Assembly: GCA_964566175.1 (NCBI GenBank)
Contig: CAZMHU010000003.1
Location: 48,502 to 112,501 of the forward strand
Direction: 5' to 3'
Length of the DNA stretch: 64,000 nucleotides
DNA from: SIG589 sp964566175
GTDB taxonomy: Bacteria; Bacillota; Clostridia; Oscillospirales; Acutalibacteraceae
Numbering within the stretch: the first letter of the stretch is position 1; the number at the start of each line of letters is the position of its first letter. Under the pieces are notes generated by a model. The model was not told the origin of the DNA and ran no database searches. It saw only the letters and a list, made by a program, of their open reading frames with translations. Of the stretch, positions 36,038 through 44,130 are shown piece after piece. A program made the position numbers and the translations under genes.

Positions 36038-36889
36038 ATGATAGGCTTTGGGGATATCAAACCGTTTATCCGCTATGCACAGCGCCTTACTGTAACAAAA
36101 AAATCAAACTTTCTCTCACAAACGGCATATGATAACCGTTTTTTCTACTGCATAGGCGGCAGTGGCAGTGTGAAAATCGACGGTCAAAACTATCCTTTGC
36201 AAAAGGGAACTCTTATGCTCTGGCGTTCGGGCATTAAATATGACTTAATCGGTGACGGCGAAATGGAACTCGTCGGTTTTAATTTTGATTACACACAGCA
36301 AAACGCATACCTTAACGCACCCATTCCGCCCGCTCGAAACGATTTTGACGAAACGGCTGTTTTAGAGCATTTTTCTTTCAGCGATACACCCTGTCTTAAC
36401 GGTATTGTTTATCTCAACAATATGCACCTCGTCGAAAAGCAGGCGGTTGCGATTTTCGAAGAATACCGCCGCAGGCTTTCTCTTTTCGAAACGAAGACCT
36501 CTGCCCTTTTTGTGTCACTACTCACAGATATTATCCGCGAAAGCGCGCTTGACAGCGACAACATCCGCCGTTCCAAGAGCAAGGTTGAGGAAATTCTTAT
36601 ATATATATCCGAACATTACAGCGAGGAAATCACAAACACGGCACTGGGCGAGATTTTTTCCTACCACCCGAACTATATAAATCACCTTGTTGTTCAGCAC
36701 ACCGGAATGTCACTGCACAAATATCTGCTTTCATACCGCATAAACCGAGCAATCGATTTGTTGCAATCGACCGACCTCACAGTTGTTATGATTGCGGAAA
36801 AAGTCGGCTTTACCGACTACAATCACTTTTTAAAATATTTCAAGCAGGTCACGGGACGCAACACAAAAGATTTTCGTCCGTTTTTATAA
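36038..36889 (+). CDS. AraC-family transcriptional regulator
   Basis: 283 residues. An AraC-type cupin ligand-binding domain (about 25-150, with GSGSVKIDGQNYPLQKGTL) is followed by a double helix-turn-helix DNA-binding domain (about 185-283) with the second HTH signature TVVMIAEKVGFTDYNHFLKYFKQVTG. It is divergent from the sugar isomerase-like gene and separated by a short region with direct repeats, so local regulation in response to a sugar is the simplest reading. GAGGTG precedes the ATG. Confidence 0.92.
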   Translation: MIGFGDIKPFIRYAQRLTVTKKSNFLSQTAYDNRFFYCIGGSGSVKIDGQNYPLQKGTLMLWRSGIKYDLIGDGEMELVGFNFDYTQQNAYLNAPIPPARNDFDETAVLEHFSFSDTPCLNGIVYLNNMHLVEKQAVAIFEEYRRRLSLFETKTSALFVSLLTDIIRESALDSDNIRRSKSKVEEILIYISEHYSEEITNTALGEIFSYHPNYINHLVVQHTGMSLHKYLLSYRINRAIDLLQSTDLTVVMIAEKVGFTDYNHFLKYFKQVTGRNTKDFRPFL

Positions 36890-36908
36890 GTTTTTGTCGC
36901 TTTTTCGG

Positions 36909-36937
36909 TTGAAGTTGCCACCGTTTTGTGATAAAAT
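36909..36937 (+). promoter_or_regulatory. Promoter of the DUF1846 gene
   Basis: TTGAAG (36909-36914), 17-bp spacer, TAAAAT (36932-36937); leader about 24 nt. Confidence 0.65.
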
Positions 36938-36967
36938 TTTTATTATGATTTATGAGGGAGTGGTTTT

Positions 36968-38467
36968 GTGATTAAATGCGGATTTAACAACCAACTTTAT
37001 ATGGACAAACAGCGCGAATATATTTTGGAGCGTATTGCCCGCTTTGACGGCAAACTATATCTTGAGTTCGGCGGAAAACTGTTTGATGATTTTCATGCCT
37101 CCCGCGTTTTACCGGGATTTGAGCCGGACGCAAAAATCCGAATGCTTCGTTCGCTCCGCGAAAAGGTTGAAATTATCTTTTGCATAAGTGCCGAAAACAT
37201 CGAAAAAAGCAAAATCCGTGCCGACCTCGGAATAAGTTATGATATGGATTTGCTCCGTCAGATTGATTTGGTCAAGGGTATGGACATTGAGGTTAACAGC
37301 ATTGTTATAACCTGTTATACCGGTCAACCTGCCGCTGACCAATTCATTCGCGTGCTTGAAGCGAGAGAACTTAAATATTACGTTCACAAACCTATCCCCG
37401 GCTATCCGCACGATGTTGATTATATCGTAAGCGACAAGGGTTACGGCGCTAATCCCTATATTGAAACTTCGAAACCGCTCGTTGTTGTGACCGCCCCCGG
37501 TCCGGGTAGCGGAAAACTCGCAACCTGTCTTTCACAAGTTTATCACGAATACAAACGCGGCATAACTGCAGGATACGGGAAATACGAAACATTCCCGATT
37601 TGGAATTTGCCGCTCAAGCACCCTGTAAACCTCGCGTATGAGGCAGCTACTGCCGATTTGCAGGATGTTAATATGATTGACCCGTTCCACCTCGAACACT
37701 ACGGTATTACAACCGTGAACTATAACCGCGACGTTGAGGCTTTCCCAATCGTTCATCGCATTTTGACAAAAATCACCGGCAACGACGAATTTTATTGCAG
37801 TCCGACCGATATGGGTGTTAATATGGCAGGATACGGAATTTTCAACGACGAGGCGTGCTGTGAGGCAAGCCGACAGGAGATTCTCAGACGCTATTTCCGT
37901 GCCGCATCGGATTATAAGCAGGGCAAAGAAAAACTCGAAACTGTTCAAAAAATACGAAATATTATGGAACAACTTGACCTAAAGCCGGAAGACCGTCCTG
38001 TTGTGGTACAGGCAAGACGCAAGAGCGCGGCTTGCAACTCCGTTCCCGCCGCCGCGATAGAACTTCCCGACGGCAGAATTATAACCGGCAAGGCATCTGA
38101 ACTTATGAGTGCGTCGAGCGGTGCAATGCTAAACAGCATCAAAGTTCTTGCCGACATTCCGAAATCTACCCTGCTTATGAGTCCTGCTGTTTTAGAACCT
38201 CTGCTCTCTCTTAAAAACGAACTTTTGGGCGGCAGTCAGCACAGCAACAGCGTCCTCAAGGCCGATGACGTGCTTTCCGCACTCTATATCTGTGCGGTAA
38301 CCGACCCAACGGTTAAGCGTGCCGTTGAGCAACTTCCCCGCCTTAAAGGCTGTGAACTTCACTCAACACACATTCTTAATTCGGGCGATGAGTCTATACT
38401 CAGAAAAATGCACATGAACATCACAACCGATCCACACTTCGCAAGTGAAAAACTTTTCAACTCATAA
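36968..38467 (+). CDS. DUF1846 family protein
   Basis: 499 residues with a GTG start behind GAGGGAG. The whole length fits DUF1846, a conserved Firmicute/Fusobacteria family of about 500 residues. A phosphate-binding-like glycine-rich motif VVTAPGPGSGKLATCLSQ (about 178-195) suggests nucleotide binding. There is no membrane segment. The biochemical role is not established as far as I know, although structures exist for homologues. It is flanked by its own promoter and a bidirectional terminator. Confidence 0.9.
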   Translation: MIKCGFNNQLYMDKQREYILERIARFDGKLYLEFGGKLFDDFHASRVLPGFEPDAKIRMLRSLREKVEIIFCISAENIEKSKIRADLGISYDMDLLRQIDLVKGMDIEVNSIVITCYTGQPAADQFIRVLEARELKYYVHKPIPGYPHDVDYIVSDKGYGANPYIETSKPLVVVTAPGPGSGKLATCLSQVYHEYKRGITAGYGKYETFPIWNLPLKHPVNLAYEAATADLQDVNMIDPFHLEHYGITTVNYNRDVEAFPIVHRILTKITGNDEFYCSPTDMGVNMAGYGIFNDEACCEASRQEILRRYFRAASDYKQGKEKLETVQKIRNIMEQLDLKPEDRPVVVQARRKSAACNSVPAAAIELPDGRIITGKASELMSASSGAMLNSIKVLADIPKSTLLMSPAVLEPLLSLKNELLGGSQHSNSVLKADDVLSALYICAVTDPTVKRAVEQLPRLKGCELHSTHILNSGDESILRKMHMNITTDPHFASEKLFNS

Positions 38468-38480
38468 ACACGACAATAAC

Positions 38481-38512
38481 AAAAAACTCCCTCTTTGGAG
38501 GGAGTTTTTCTT
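38481..38512. terminator. Bidirectional terminator
   Basis: 11-bp stem AAAACTCCCTC/GAGGGAGTTTT between the DUF1846 gene and the hydrogenase operon, with A and T runs on both sides. Confidence 0.92.
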
Positions 38513-38516
38513 TTGC

Positions 38517-40256
38517 TTAATACTTCTTACGTGCTACGTATGAGGTATGTAAATCGTGATGTGCCTTGTGACCGCCGAAACCATCATACCACTCGGAGTA
38601 AAGTGCCTTTACTACCGGAGATTCGTGCGATTTGCGGAGAGTCATTGCGGCGTCTTGGTCATAAAGTGCCTTTGCGCGAACAGCCTTGAGGTCGACGGTG
38701 TCGCGTACCGACTGGGGCTGAATGGGCTGACCGCCGCCGTTTACACAGCCGCCGGGACATCCCATAATTTCGATAAATGTCCAACCGTCGGGGTTGCCTG
38801 ACTTTAATTTGTCCATTACAACTTTTGCGGCGCCTGCGCCCGAAGCAACGGCAACCTTAATATCATCGCCTGCGATGTTTACGGTCGCCTCTTTAAGTCC
38901 GGCAGTTCCGCGAACGGCAGTATAATCAATTTCGGTGTTGTCCTTGCCGGTCAGCCAGTCGTTTGCGGTACGCAGAGCGGCTTCCATAACACCGCCGGTC
39001 GCACCGAAGATTACTGCTGCGCCGGTATCCTCGCCGAGCGGACTGTCAAACTCTTCGTCCGGAAGAGCGGTGAAATTAAGTCCCGCACGCTGAATCATAC
39101 GTGAAAGTTCACGTGTTGTGATTGCGATATCAACATCGGGTACGCCCGCCGCAGACTGGTCATCACGTCCGATTTCAAACTTCTTTGCGGTACAGGGCAT
39201 AACCGAAACGCTAACGATATCTTTCGGGTCAATTCCCTGCTTTTCGGCAAAATAGGTCTTTATAACCGCACCTGCCATCTGCTGAGGAGATTTGCAGGTT
39301 GAAAGGTGTGAAAGCATATCCGGATAATAATACTCCGCAAACTTAACCCAGCCGGGTGAGCAGGAAGTTATCATCGGGAGAGTTCCGCCGTTTTTAATGC
39401 GCTCAACAAGTTCGTTGGCTTCTTCAACGATAGTGAGGTCGGCGGCAAAGTCGGTGTCGAACACCTTGTCAAATCCCAAACGGCGAAGAGCGGCAACCAT
39501 CTTGCCCTCGACGTTTGTGCCGATAGGCATACCAAAACACTCGCCGAGTGTTGCACGAATTGACGGAGCAGTCTGAACAACAACATACTTATCGGGGTCG
39601 GAAAGTGCCTCCCAAACCTTATCGGTGTCGTCGCGCTCTGTGAGTGCGCCTGTGGGACAAACGGCGGTACACTGACCGCAAGAGATACAGGGTGTGTCTT
39701 TGAGTTGTGCCTCAAACGGTGAACCTACGCTTGTATCAATGCCGCGGTTGTTTGCGCCGATAACACTGACATATTGCTCGTTACAAACGGCAATACAGCG
39801 GCGGCAAAGCACGCACTTATTGTTGTCGCGTACGAGGTGCGGAGTAGAAGTATCAAGTTCGTATACAGGTCTGTAACCCTCAAAAGCGGTTTCATCAACA
39901 CCGTATTCAAGGCAAAGTTTCTGAAGTTCGCAATTTGTCGAACGAACACATGAAAGACACTTTTTCTCATGTGTAGAGAGAATAAGTTCAAGTGTTGTTT
40001 TACGTGCTTTCTGAACCTTTTCGGTGTTGGTCTGAACCTCCATACCTTCCGCAACGGGGTATACACAAGCGGTAACAAGACCACGTGCACCGGTTGCCTC
40101 AACAACGCAAATTCGACAAGCGCCAATTTCGTTCTTTTCTTTCATAAAGCAGAGTGTAGGAATTTCAACACCTGCTACGCGGGCAGCCTCCAGTATGGTG
40201 GAGCCCTTCGGTACGCTCACGGCGATACCGTTAATTTTTACATTAACCATTTCCAT
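38517..40256 (-). CDS. hydA: NADH-linked [FeFe] hydrogenase catalytic subunit HydA
   Basis: 579 residues. The N terminus has a plant-type [2Fe-2S] domain (Cys about 36, 47, 50, 64), a His-Cys3 cluster (H96, C100, C103, C109) and two [4Fe-4S] ferredoxin motifs (CVLCRRCIAVC about 148; CISCGQCTAVC about 190). The H-domain has L1 TSCSPGW (297-303), L2 MPCTAKKFE (353-361) and L3 EIMGCPGGCVNGGG (496-509). Numbering tracks clostridial CpI closely: C299 (proton relay), C355, C500 and C504 are present, but the position of ligand C300 is Ser. With HydB and HydC it would interconvert NADH plus reduced ferredoxin and H2 by electron bifurcation. It is the last gene of the operon. Confidence 0.93.
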   Translation of the reverse strand: MEMVNVKINGIAVSVPKGSTILEAARVAGVEIPTLCFMKEKNEIGACRICVVEATGARGLVTACVYPVAEGMEVQTNTEKVQKARKTTLELILSTHEKKCLSCVRSTNCELQKLCLEYGVDETAFEGYRPVYELDTSTPHLVRDNNKCVLCRRCIAVCNEQYVSVIGANNRGIDTSVGSPFEAQLKDTPCISCGQCTAVCPTGALTERDDTDKVWEALSDPDKYVVVQTAPSIRATLGECFGMPIGTNVEGKMVAALRRLGFDKVFDTDFAADLTIVEEANELVERIKNGGTLPMITSCSPGWVKFAEYYYPDMLSHLSTCKSPQQMAGAVIKTYFAEKQGIDPKDIVSVSVMPCTAKKFEIGRDDQSAAGVPDVDIAITTRELSRMIQRAGLNFTALPDEEFDSPLGEDTGAAVIFGATGGVMEAALRTANDWLTGKDNTEIDYTAVRGTAGLKEATVNIAGDDIKVAVASGAGAAKVVMDKLKSGNPDGWTFIEIMGCPGGCVNGGGQPIQPQSVRDTVDLKAVRAKALYDQDAAMTLRKSHESPVVKALYSEWYDGFGGHKAHHDLHTSYVARKKY

Positions 40257-40274
40257 TTTCTTCGGCTCCTTTCC

Positions 40275-42092
40275 TTACTGTTTGCTGATGGCCTTGAACT
40301 TGCAGTTTGCAATACAAGCGCCGCACTTTACGCACTTTTCGGGATTGATGGTGTATGACGGAAGTTTGTGGCCCGGTGCAACGTAATCGGTCTTTGTGAT
40401 TGCGTCGGCGGGGCAGTTTCTCGCGCACATACCGCATCCGATACATTTATCCTTGTCAATGGCAAAGGTGAGCAAATCTTTACAAACGCCGGCAGGACAC
40501 TTTTTGTCTACAACGTGAGCAATATATTCGTCACGGAAGAAGTTGAGTGTTGCCAAAACAGGGTTGGGAGCGGTCTGTCCCAAACCGCAAAGTGAATTTT
40601 GCTTGATGTAATAGCAAAGTTCTTCAAGTTTGTCAATATCCTCAAGTGTTGCCTTGCCCTTTGTAATCTTATCGAGCATTTCAAGCAAACGCCTTGTACC
40701 GACACGGCAGGGAGTACACTTTCCGCAGGACTCATCAACCGTAAACTCAAGGAAGAACTTAGCCATATCTACCATACAGGTGTCCTCGTCCATAACGATA
40801 AGTCCGCCCGAACCCATCATACAGCCGATGGCAACGAGATTATCGTAATCAACCTCGGTATCGATAAGGGAAGCCGGAATACATCCGCCCGATGGGCCGC
40901 CTGTTTGTGCGGCTTTGAACTTTTTGCCGTTCGGAATTCCGCCGCCGATATCTTCGATAATGTGGCGAAGAGTTGTACCCATAGGAATTTCAACAAGTCC
41001 GGTATTTTTAATCTTTCCGCCGAGAGCGAAAACCTTTGTACCTTTTGACTTCTCTGTTCCCATCGAAGCAAACCAGTCCGCACCGCGAAGAATAATCTGC
41101 GGAACGTTTGCAAATGTTTCAACGTTGTTCTCAACGGTTGGGCAACCGAAAAGACCCTTAACAGCCGGATACGGCGGACGGGGACGCGGCTCGCCGCGGT
41201 TACCCTCGATAGATGTCATCAAAGCGGTTTCCTCACCGCAAACGAATGCGCCGGCACCGAGACGGATATCAAGGTCAAAATCAAATCCCGAACCGAAAAT
41301 ATCTTTTCCGAGCAAGCCGTATTCACGTGCCTGCTTTATTGCGATTTCAAGACGTGCAACGGCAATGGGATATTCCGCACGAACATAAACATAACCGTGC
41401 GATGCGCCTATGGCATAACCCGCTATTGTCATAGCCTCAACCAAAGCGTGGGGGTCACCTTCAAGAACCGAACGGTCCATAAATGCGCCCGGGTCGCCTT
41501 CATCGGCGTTACAAACAACATACTTCTGCGGAGCATCGTTAACAGCGGTGAGAGCCCACTTGCGTCCTGTGGGGAATCCGCCGCCGCCGCGGCCGCGAAG
41601 TCCCGAATCGGTTATGCACTTAATAACATCATCGGGAGTCATCTCGGTCAAAACTTTTCCGAGAGCCGCATATCCGTCCATTGCTATGTATTCATCAATA
41701 TCTTCCGGATTGATAACACCGCAGTTGCGAAGTGCAACACGAGTCTGTGACTTGTAAAATGCGGTATCGTTAAGGGAAACGTTACCTACAACTTCTTCCT
41801 TAACATTATCGTCTTTGTATTCAAGGCGTGTAACAACACGGCCTTTGAGCAAATGCTCTTCAACGATTTCCGAAACATCGTCAACCGAAACACGGCTGTA
41901 GAATGTGCCGTCCGGATGAACAATAACGACCGGTCCCATTGCACAAAGACCGAAACAACCGGTCTGTACGATTTTTACCTCATCGGAAAGTCCCTGCTTT
42001 TCAATATTCTCGGCAAAAGCCTGCTGAATGCTGACGCTTCCCGAAGAGGTACATCCGGTACCGCCGCAAATCAATACGTGTGTACGAATCAT
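40275..42092 (-). CDS. hydB: NuoF-like flavoprotein subunit HydB
   Basis: 605 residues. An N-terminal thioredoxin-like [2Fe-2S] domain (CGGTGCTSSG, TGCFGLC) is followed by the NADH/FMN-binding NuoF core (GRGGGGFPTGRKW about 167-179; NADEGDPGAFMDR), an SLBB segment, the NADH_4Fe-4S Cys motif CGKCTPCRVG (about 459-468) and two C-terminal [4Fe-4S] sites (CIGCGMCARNCP, CVKCGACIANC). It receives NADH electrons and splits or joins them between clusters in the bifurcating complex. It starts 15 bp after hndB and ends 18 bp before hydA. Confidence 0.94.
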   Translation of the reverse strand: MIRTHVLICGGTGCTSSGSVSIQQAFAENIEKQGLSDEVKIVQTGCFGLCAMGPVVIVHPDGTFYSRVSVDDVSEIVEEHLLKGRVVTRLEYKDDNVKEEVVGNVSLNDTAFYKSQTRVALRNCGVINPEDIDEYIAMDGYAALGKVLTEMTPDDVIKCITDSGLRGRGGGGFPTGRKWALTAVNDAPQKYVVCNADEGDPGAFMDRSVLEGDPHALVEAMTIAGYAIGASHGYVYVRAEYPIAVARLEIAIKQAREYGLLGKDIFGSGFDFDLDIRLGAGAFVCGEETALMTSIEGNRGEPRPRPPYPAVKGLFGCPTVENNVETFANVPQIILRGADWFASMGTEKSKGTKVFALGGKIKNTGLVEIPMGTTLRHIIEDIGGGIPNGKKFKAAQTGGPSGGCIPASLIDTEVDYDNLVAIGCMMGSGGLIVMDEDTCMVDMAKFFLEFTVDESCGKCTPCRVGTRRLLEMLDKITKGKATLEDIDKLEELCYYIKQNSLCGLGQTAPNPVLATLNFFRDEYIAHVVDKKCPAGVCKDLLTFAIDKDKCIGCGMCARNCPADAITKTDYVAPGHKLPSYTINPEKCVKCGACIANCKFKAISKQ

Positions 42093-42107
42093 TGCTTATA
42101 CCTCCGC

Positions 42108-42479
42108 TTACTTTTTATCGTTGGTAATGGTGTATTCTGCTACAACCTTACCGTTTTTAAGATGTTCTTCAACGACCTTTTTAACTTTTTCTTCGGTCAT
42201 TTTAACATAGGTAACCTTGTCTTTGCCGGCTTCGAAAACCTCAACAACAGGCTCATACTCGCAAATACCTATGCAACCGGTTTGCGTAACCGATACCTTT
42301 CCGGCAAGTCCCGCATTGTTAACTCCCTCAACAAAGGCATTAAGTACCGGACGTGCGCCCGCGGCTATTCCGCAAGTTGCCATTCCCACTACCACACGCT
42401 TCTCATCGACGCCTTCACGAAGAACTACCTTGTTCTTCATTTTGTCTCTGATTGCTTGCAGTTCCGCTAATGTTTTCAT
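42108..42479 (-). CDS. hndB: Small thioredoxin-like [2Fe-2S] ferredoxin (HndB-like)
   Basis: 123 residues. A helical N terminus precedes a thioredoxin-fold [2Fe-2S] domain with ligands in ATCGIAAGA and QTGCIGICEYEP. It corresponds to HndB of the NADP-reducing Hnd hydrogenase and to the fourth subunit (HydD) in acetogen complexes, probably an electron-relay subunit. Position directly upstream of hydB supports this. GGGAAGATG-type Shine-Dalgarno lies before the ATG. Confidence 0.85.
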   Translation of the reverse strand: MKTLAELQAIRDKMKNKVVLREGVDEKRVVVGMATCGIAAGARPVLNAFVEGVNNAGLAGKVSVTQTGCIGICEYEPVVEVFEAGKDKVTYVKMTEEKVKKVVEEHLKNGKVVAEYTITNDKK

Positions 42480-42518
42480 AAATCATCTTCCCTTTCCCTG
42501 TAATATATTAAAGATTTA

Positions 42519-43070
42519 TTATCTATTACCGTACTGTTCTTGTAAAAATTCTTTTATCCATAAAATAACTTCATATTCGGAAAGCGAAACCTCATTTCCG
42601 AGTACCGCGCGTATCTCTCGCGTATCAAGTTCGACCCGCATCTCGCCTAAAGTGTGGCGATAATAAAAATCCGTGTCGGGGTGTCCCTGTATCAGCGTAA
42701 TAAGCGTGGCAACAACGTCGCCGAGCGGAGTAAAATCAATATGATTTTTATTAAACACCGCCGTTACGTCGGTTCCGTGACTGTCGGGATATTCCTCCGC
42801 CGCACGCGATTTTATGAAAAATTTCCCGCCGGTTTGTTCCGCTTCTTCTTTGAAAAACGGTATCCCGAGTCCAACCTTTCGAGTCGTTCTTGTTGTGTAA
42901 AACGGGTCACAAACGCGTTTTACTACTTCTTCACTCATTCCGCAACCATTGTCCGAAATGATAATTTCCAAACTTTCCGTTTCTTCGTTTATTATGATTT
43001 TTGTGAGTGTTGCTCCCGCCTTGACGGAGTTTTCCGCAATATCAAGAATATTAAGCGATAATTCTTTCAC
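42519..43070 (-). CDS. GHKL-type ATP-binding protein (histidine kinase-like ATPase)
   Basis: 183 residues. The Bergerat fold is complete: N box LNILDIAENSVKAGA (about 6-20), G1 DNGCGM, G2 around KVGLGIPFF and G3 GTDVTAVF. There is no dimerisation/His-phosphoacceptor region, so it is an isolated ATPase/kinase-like unit, similar to those repeatedly linked to [FeFe] hydrogenases in clostridia. A C-terminal extension (about 125-183) is of unknown fold. It overlaps the PHP gene by 4 bp. A signalling or anti-regulator role is inferred. Confidence 0.85.
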   Translation of the reverse strand: MKELSLNILDIAENSVKAGATLTKIIINEETESLEIIISDNGCGMSEEVVKRVCDPFYTTRTTRKVGLGIPFFKEEAEQTGGKFFIKSRAAEEYPDSHGTDVTAVFNKNHIDFTPLGDVVATLITLIQGHPDTDFYYRHTLGEMRVELDTREIRAVLGNEVSLSEYEVILWIKEFLQEQYGNR

Positions 43071-43804
43071 TGCGTTTCTCCTCTCAGCACACGGAACAGT
43101 TCCCTTCTCACCGCCACGCCGCTATATGGCTCATCCGGCAGGAGAAAAAAGTTTTCCGCATCGTTTATATCCTGTAAATAATGGGCGTCCGAACTGATAA
43201 CAACCGTTTTTTCAAAAAGAGAATATTTTTCTGTGTACTCTTCCCTTTTTCCTCCGTCATGAAATTCGACACAGGAAAAGAGGGGTGTTTTCGGCATTGC
43301 ACCGAGCACGGCGATTATTCCGTTTGAGTCGCGGTCGATATGTGCGGGGTAGCAAACACCTCCGTGCTTTTCGACCAACTCGGCGGCTTCGTCAATACTC
43401 ACTGTTGTTGCGTTTATCAGCAAAAACGGCTCTGTGCCGATTTGCACATCGTCCTCGCCGTAGATAAGTTGTTCTCCGAATATATCCGGTCGGTTTTCAA
43501 CCTTTATTCTGCGACTGTCAATCTCGTCCGAGAAGGACATAGCGGACGTCAGTTCTTCAAACAGACATACAATATGTATATCCTCCGAGGTCGTGAGTTC
43601 CATTCCCGCCACGGGTATTATCCCGTACTGCTTTGCCGCCGCAAAAAAAGCGGGGCAGTTTTTGCAGGTGTTGTGATCGGTCAGCGCCATAATGTTTATT
43701 CCCGCAACCGCCGCCATTCCGGCGAGGTTCAGCGGAGTGTTGTCATTATCGGCACAAGGCGACAAACAGGAATGAATGTGTAAATCGTAATAATATCTGT
43801 TCAT
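43067..43804 (-). CDS. PHP-domain metal-dependent phosphoesterase
   Basis: 245 residues. PHP motifs are visible: DLHIHSCLSPCA (H-x-H, about 7-18), ALTDHNTCKNC (about 40-50), CYPAHIDRDSN (about 151-161) and SSDAHYL (about 205-211), giving a trinuclear metal site. Such stand-alone PHP proteins hydrolyse phosphate esters of nucleotides or nucleic acids. Here the gene is locked in translation with neighbours on both sides (4-bp overlaps), so the substrate may be a signalling phosphate within the hydrogenase module; this is inference. Confidence 0.87.
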   Translation of the reverse strand: MNRYYYDLHIHSCLSPCADNDNTPLNLAGMAAVAGINIMALTDHNTCKNCPAFFAAAKQYGIIPVAGMELTTSEDIHIVCLFEELTSAMSFSDEIDSRRIKVENRPDIFGEQLIYGEDDVQIGTEPFLLINATTVSIDEAAELVEKHGGVCYPAHIDRDSNGIIAVLGAMPKTPLFSCVEFHDGGKREEYTEKYSLFEKTVVISSDAHYLQDINDAENFFLLPDEPYSGVAVRRELFRVLRGETQ

Positions 43805-44130
43805 AACAGTTCGTCAGCCAAAACAGCGCAAAGTTCGAAAGTGCTGCGACTGTCGGAAAAGAGGTTTATTCCCTTTTCCTCTGCCGCGGAAATTATTTCC
43901 GCATCGGGTTTTACACCTTCCGCAAATACAACACAGGCTGTGTCGGCAAGGGACGCAACCGCCGCGACGTTGCGGTTGGACATAATGGTTATCCACGCAT
44001 CGTCCGCCTTGGCTCTGCCCATTACCCACGAGAGCAAATCTCCCGCGTATGCACCCTTTATTTCACGCGTTGGTTCGGGCAAACAAAGCACCGAAAGAGA
44101 ATACTTTTTCGCAAACTCACATACCGTCAT
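43801..44130 (-). CDS. DRTGG-domain-like protein 2
   Basis: About 109 residues. ATG 44130 (GAGGT 8-9 nt upstream) overlaps the upstream hydrogenase-like gene by 14 bp; the longer frame to 44178 is unlikely. The sequence DLLSWVMGRAKADDAWITIMSNRNVAAVASLADTACVVF-like pattern resembles DRTGG domains, small regulatory domains found with CBS pairs or alone; it has the same overall layout as the other DRTGG gene of this operon (45855-46211). Ligand unknown. Confidence 0.75.
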   Translation of the reverse strand: MTVCEFAKKYSLSVLCLPEPTREIKGAYAGDLLSWVMGRAKADDAWITIMSNRNVAAVASLADTACVVFAEGVKPDAEIISAAEEKGINLFSDSRSTFELCAVLADELL

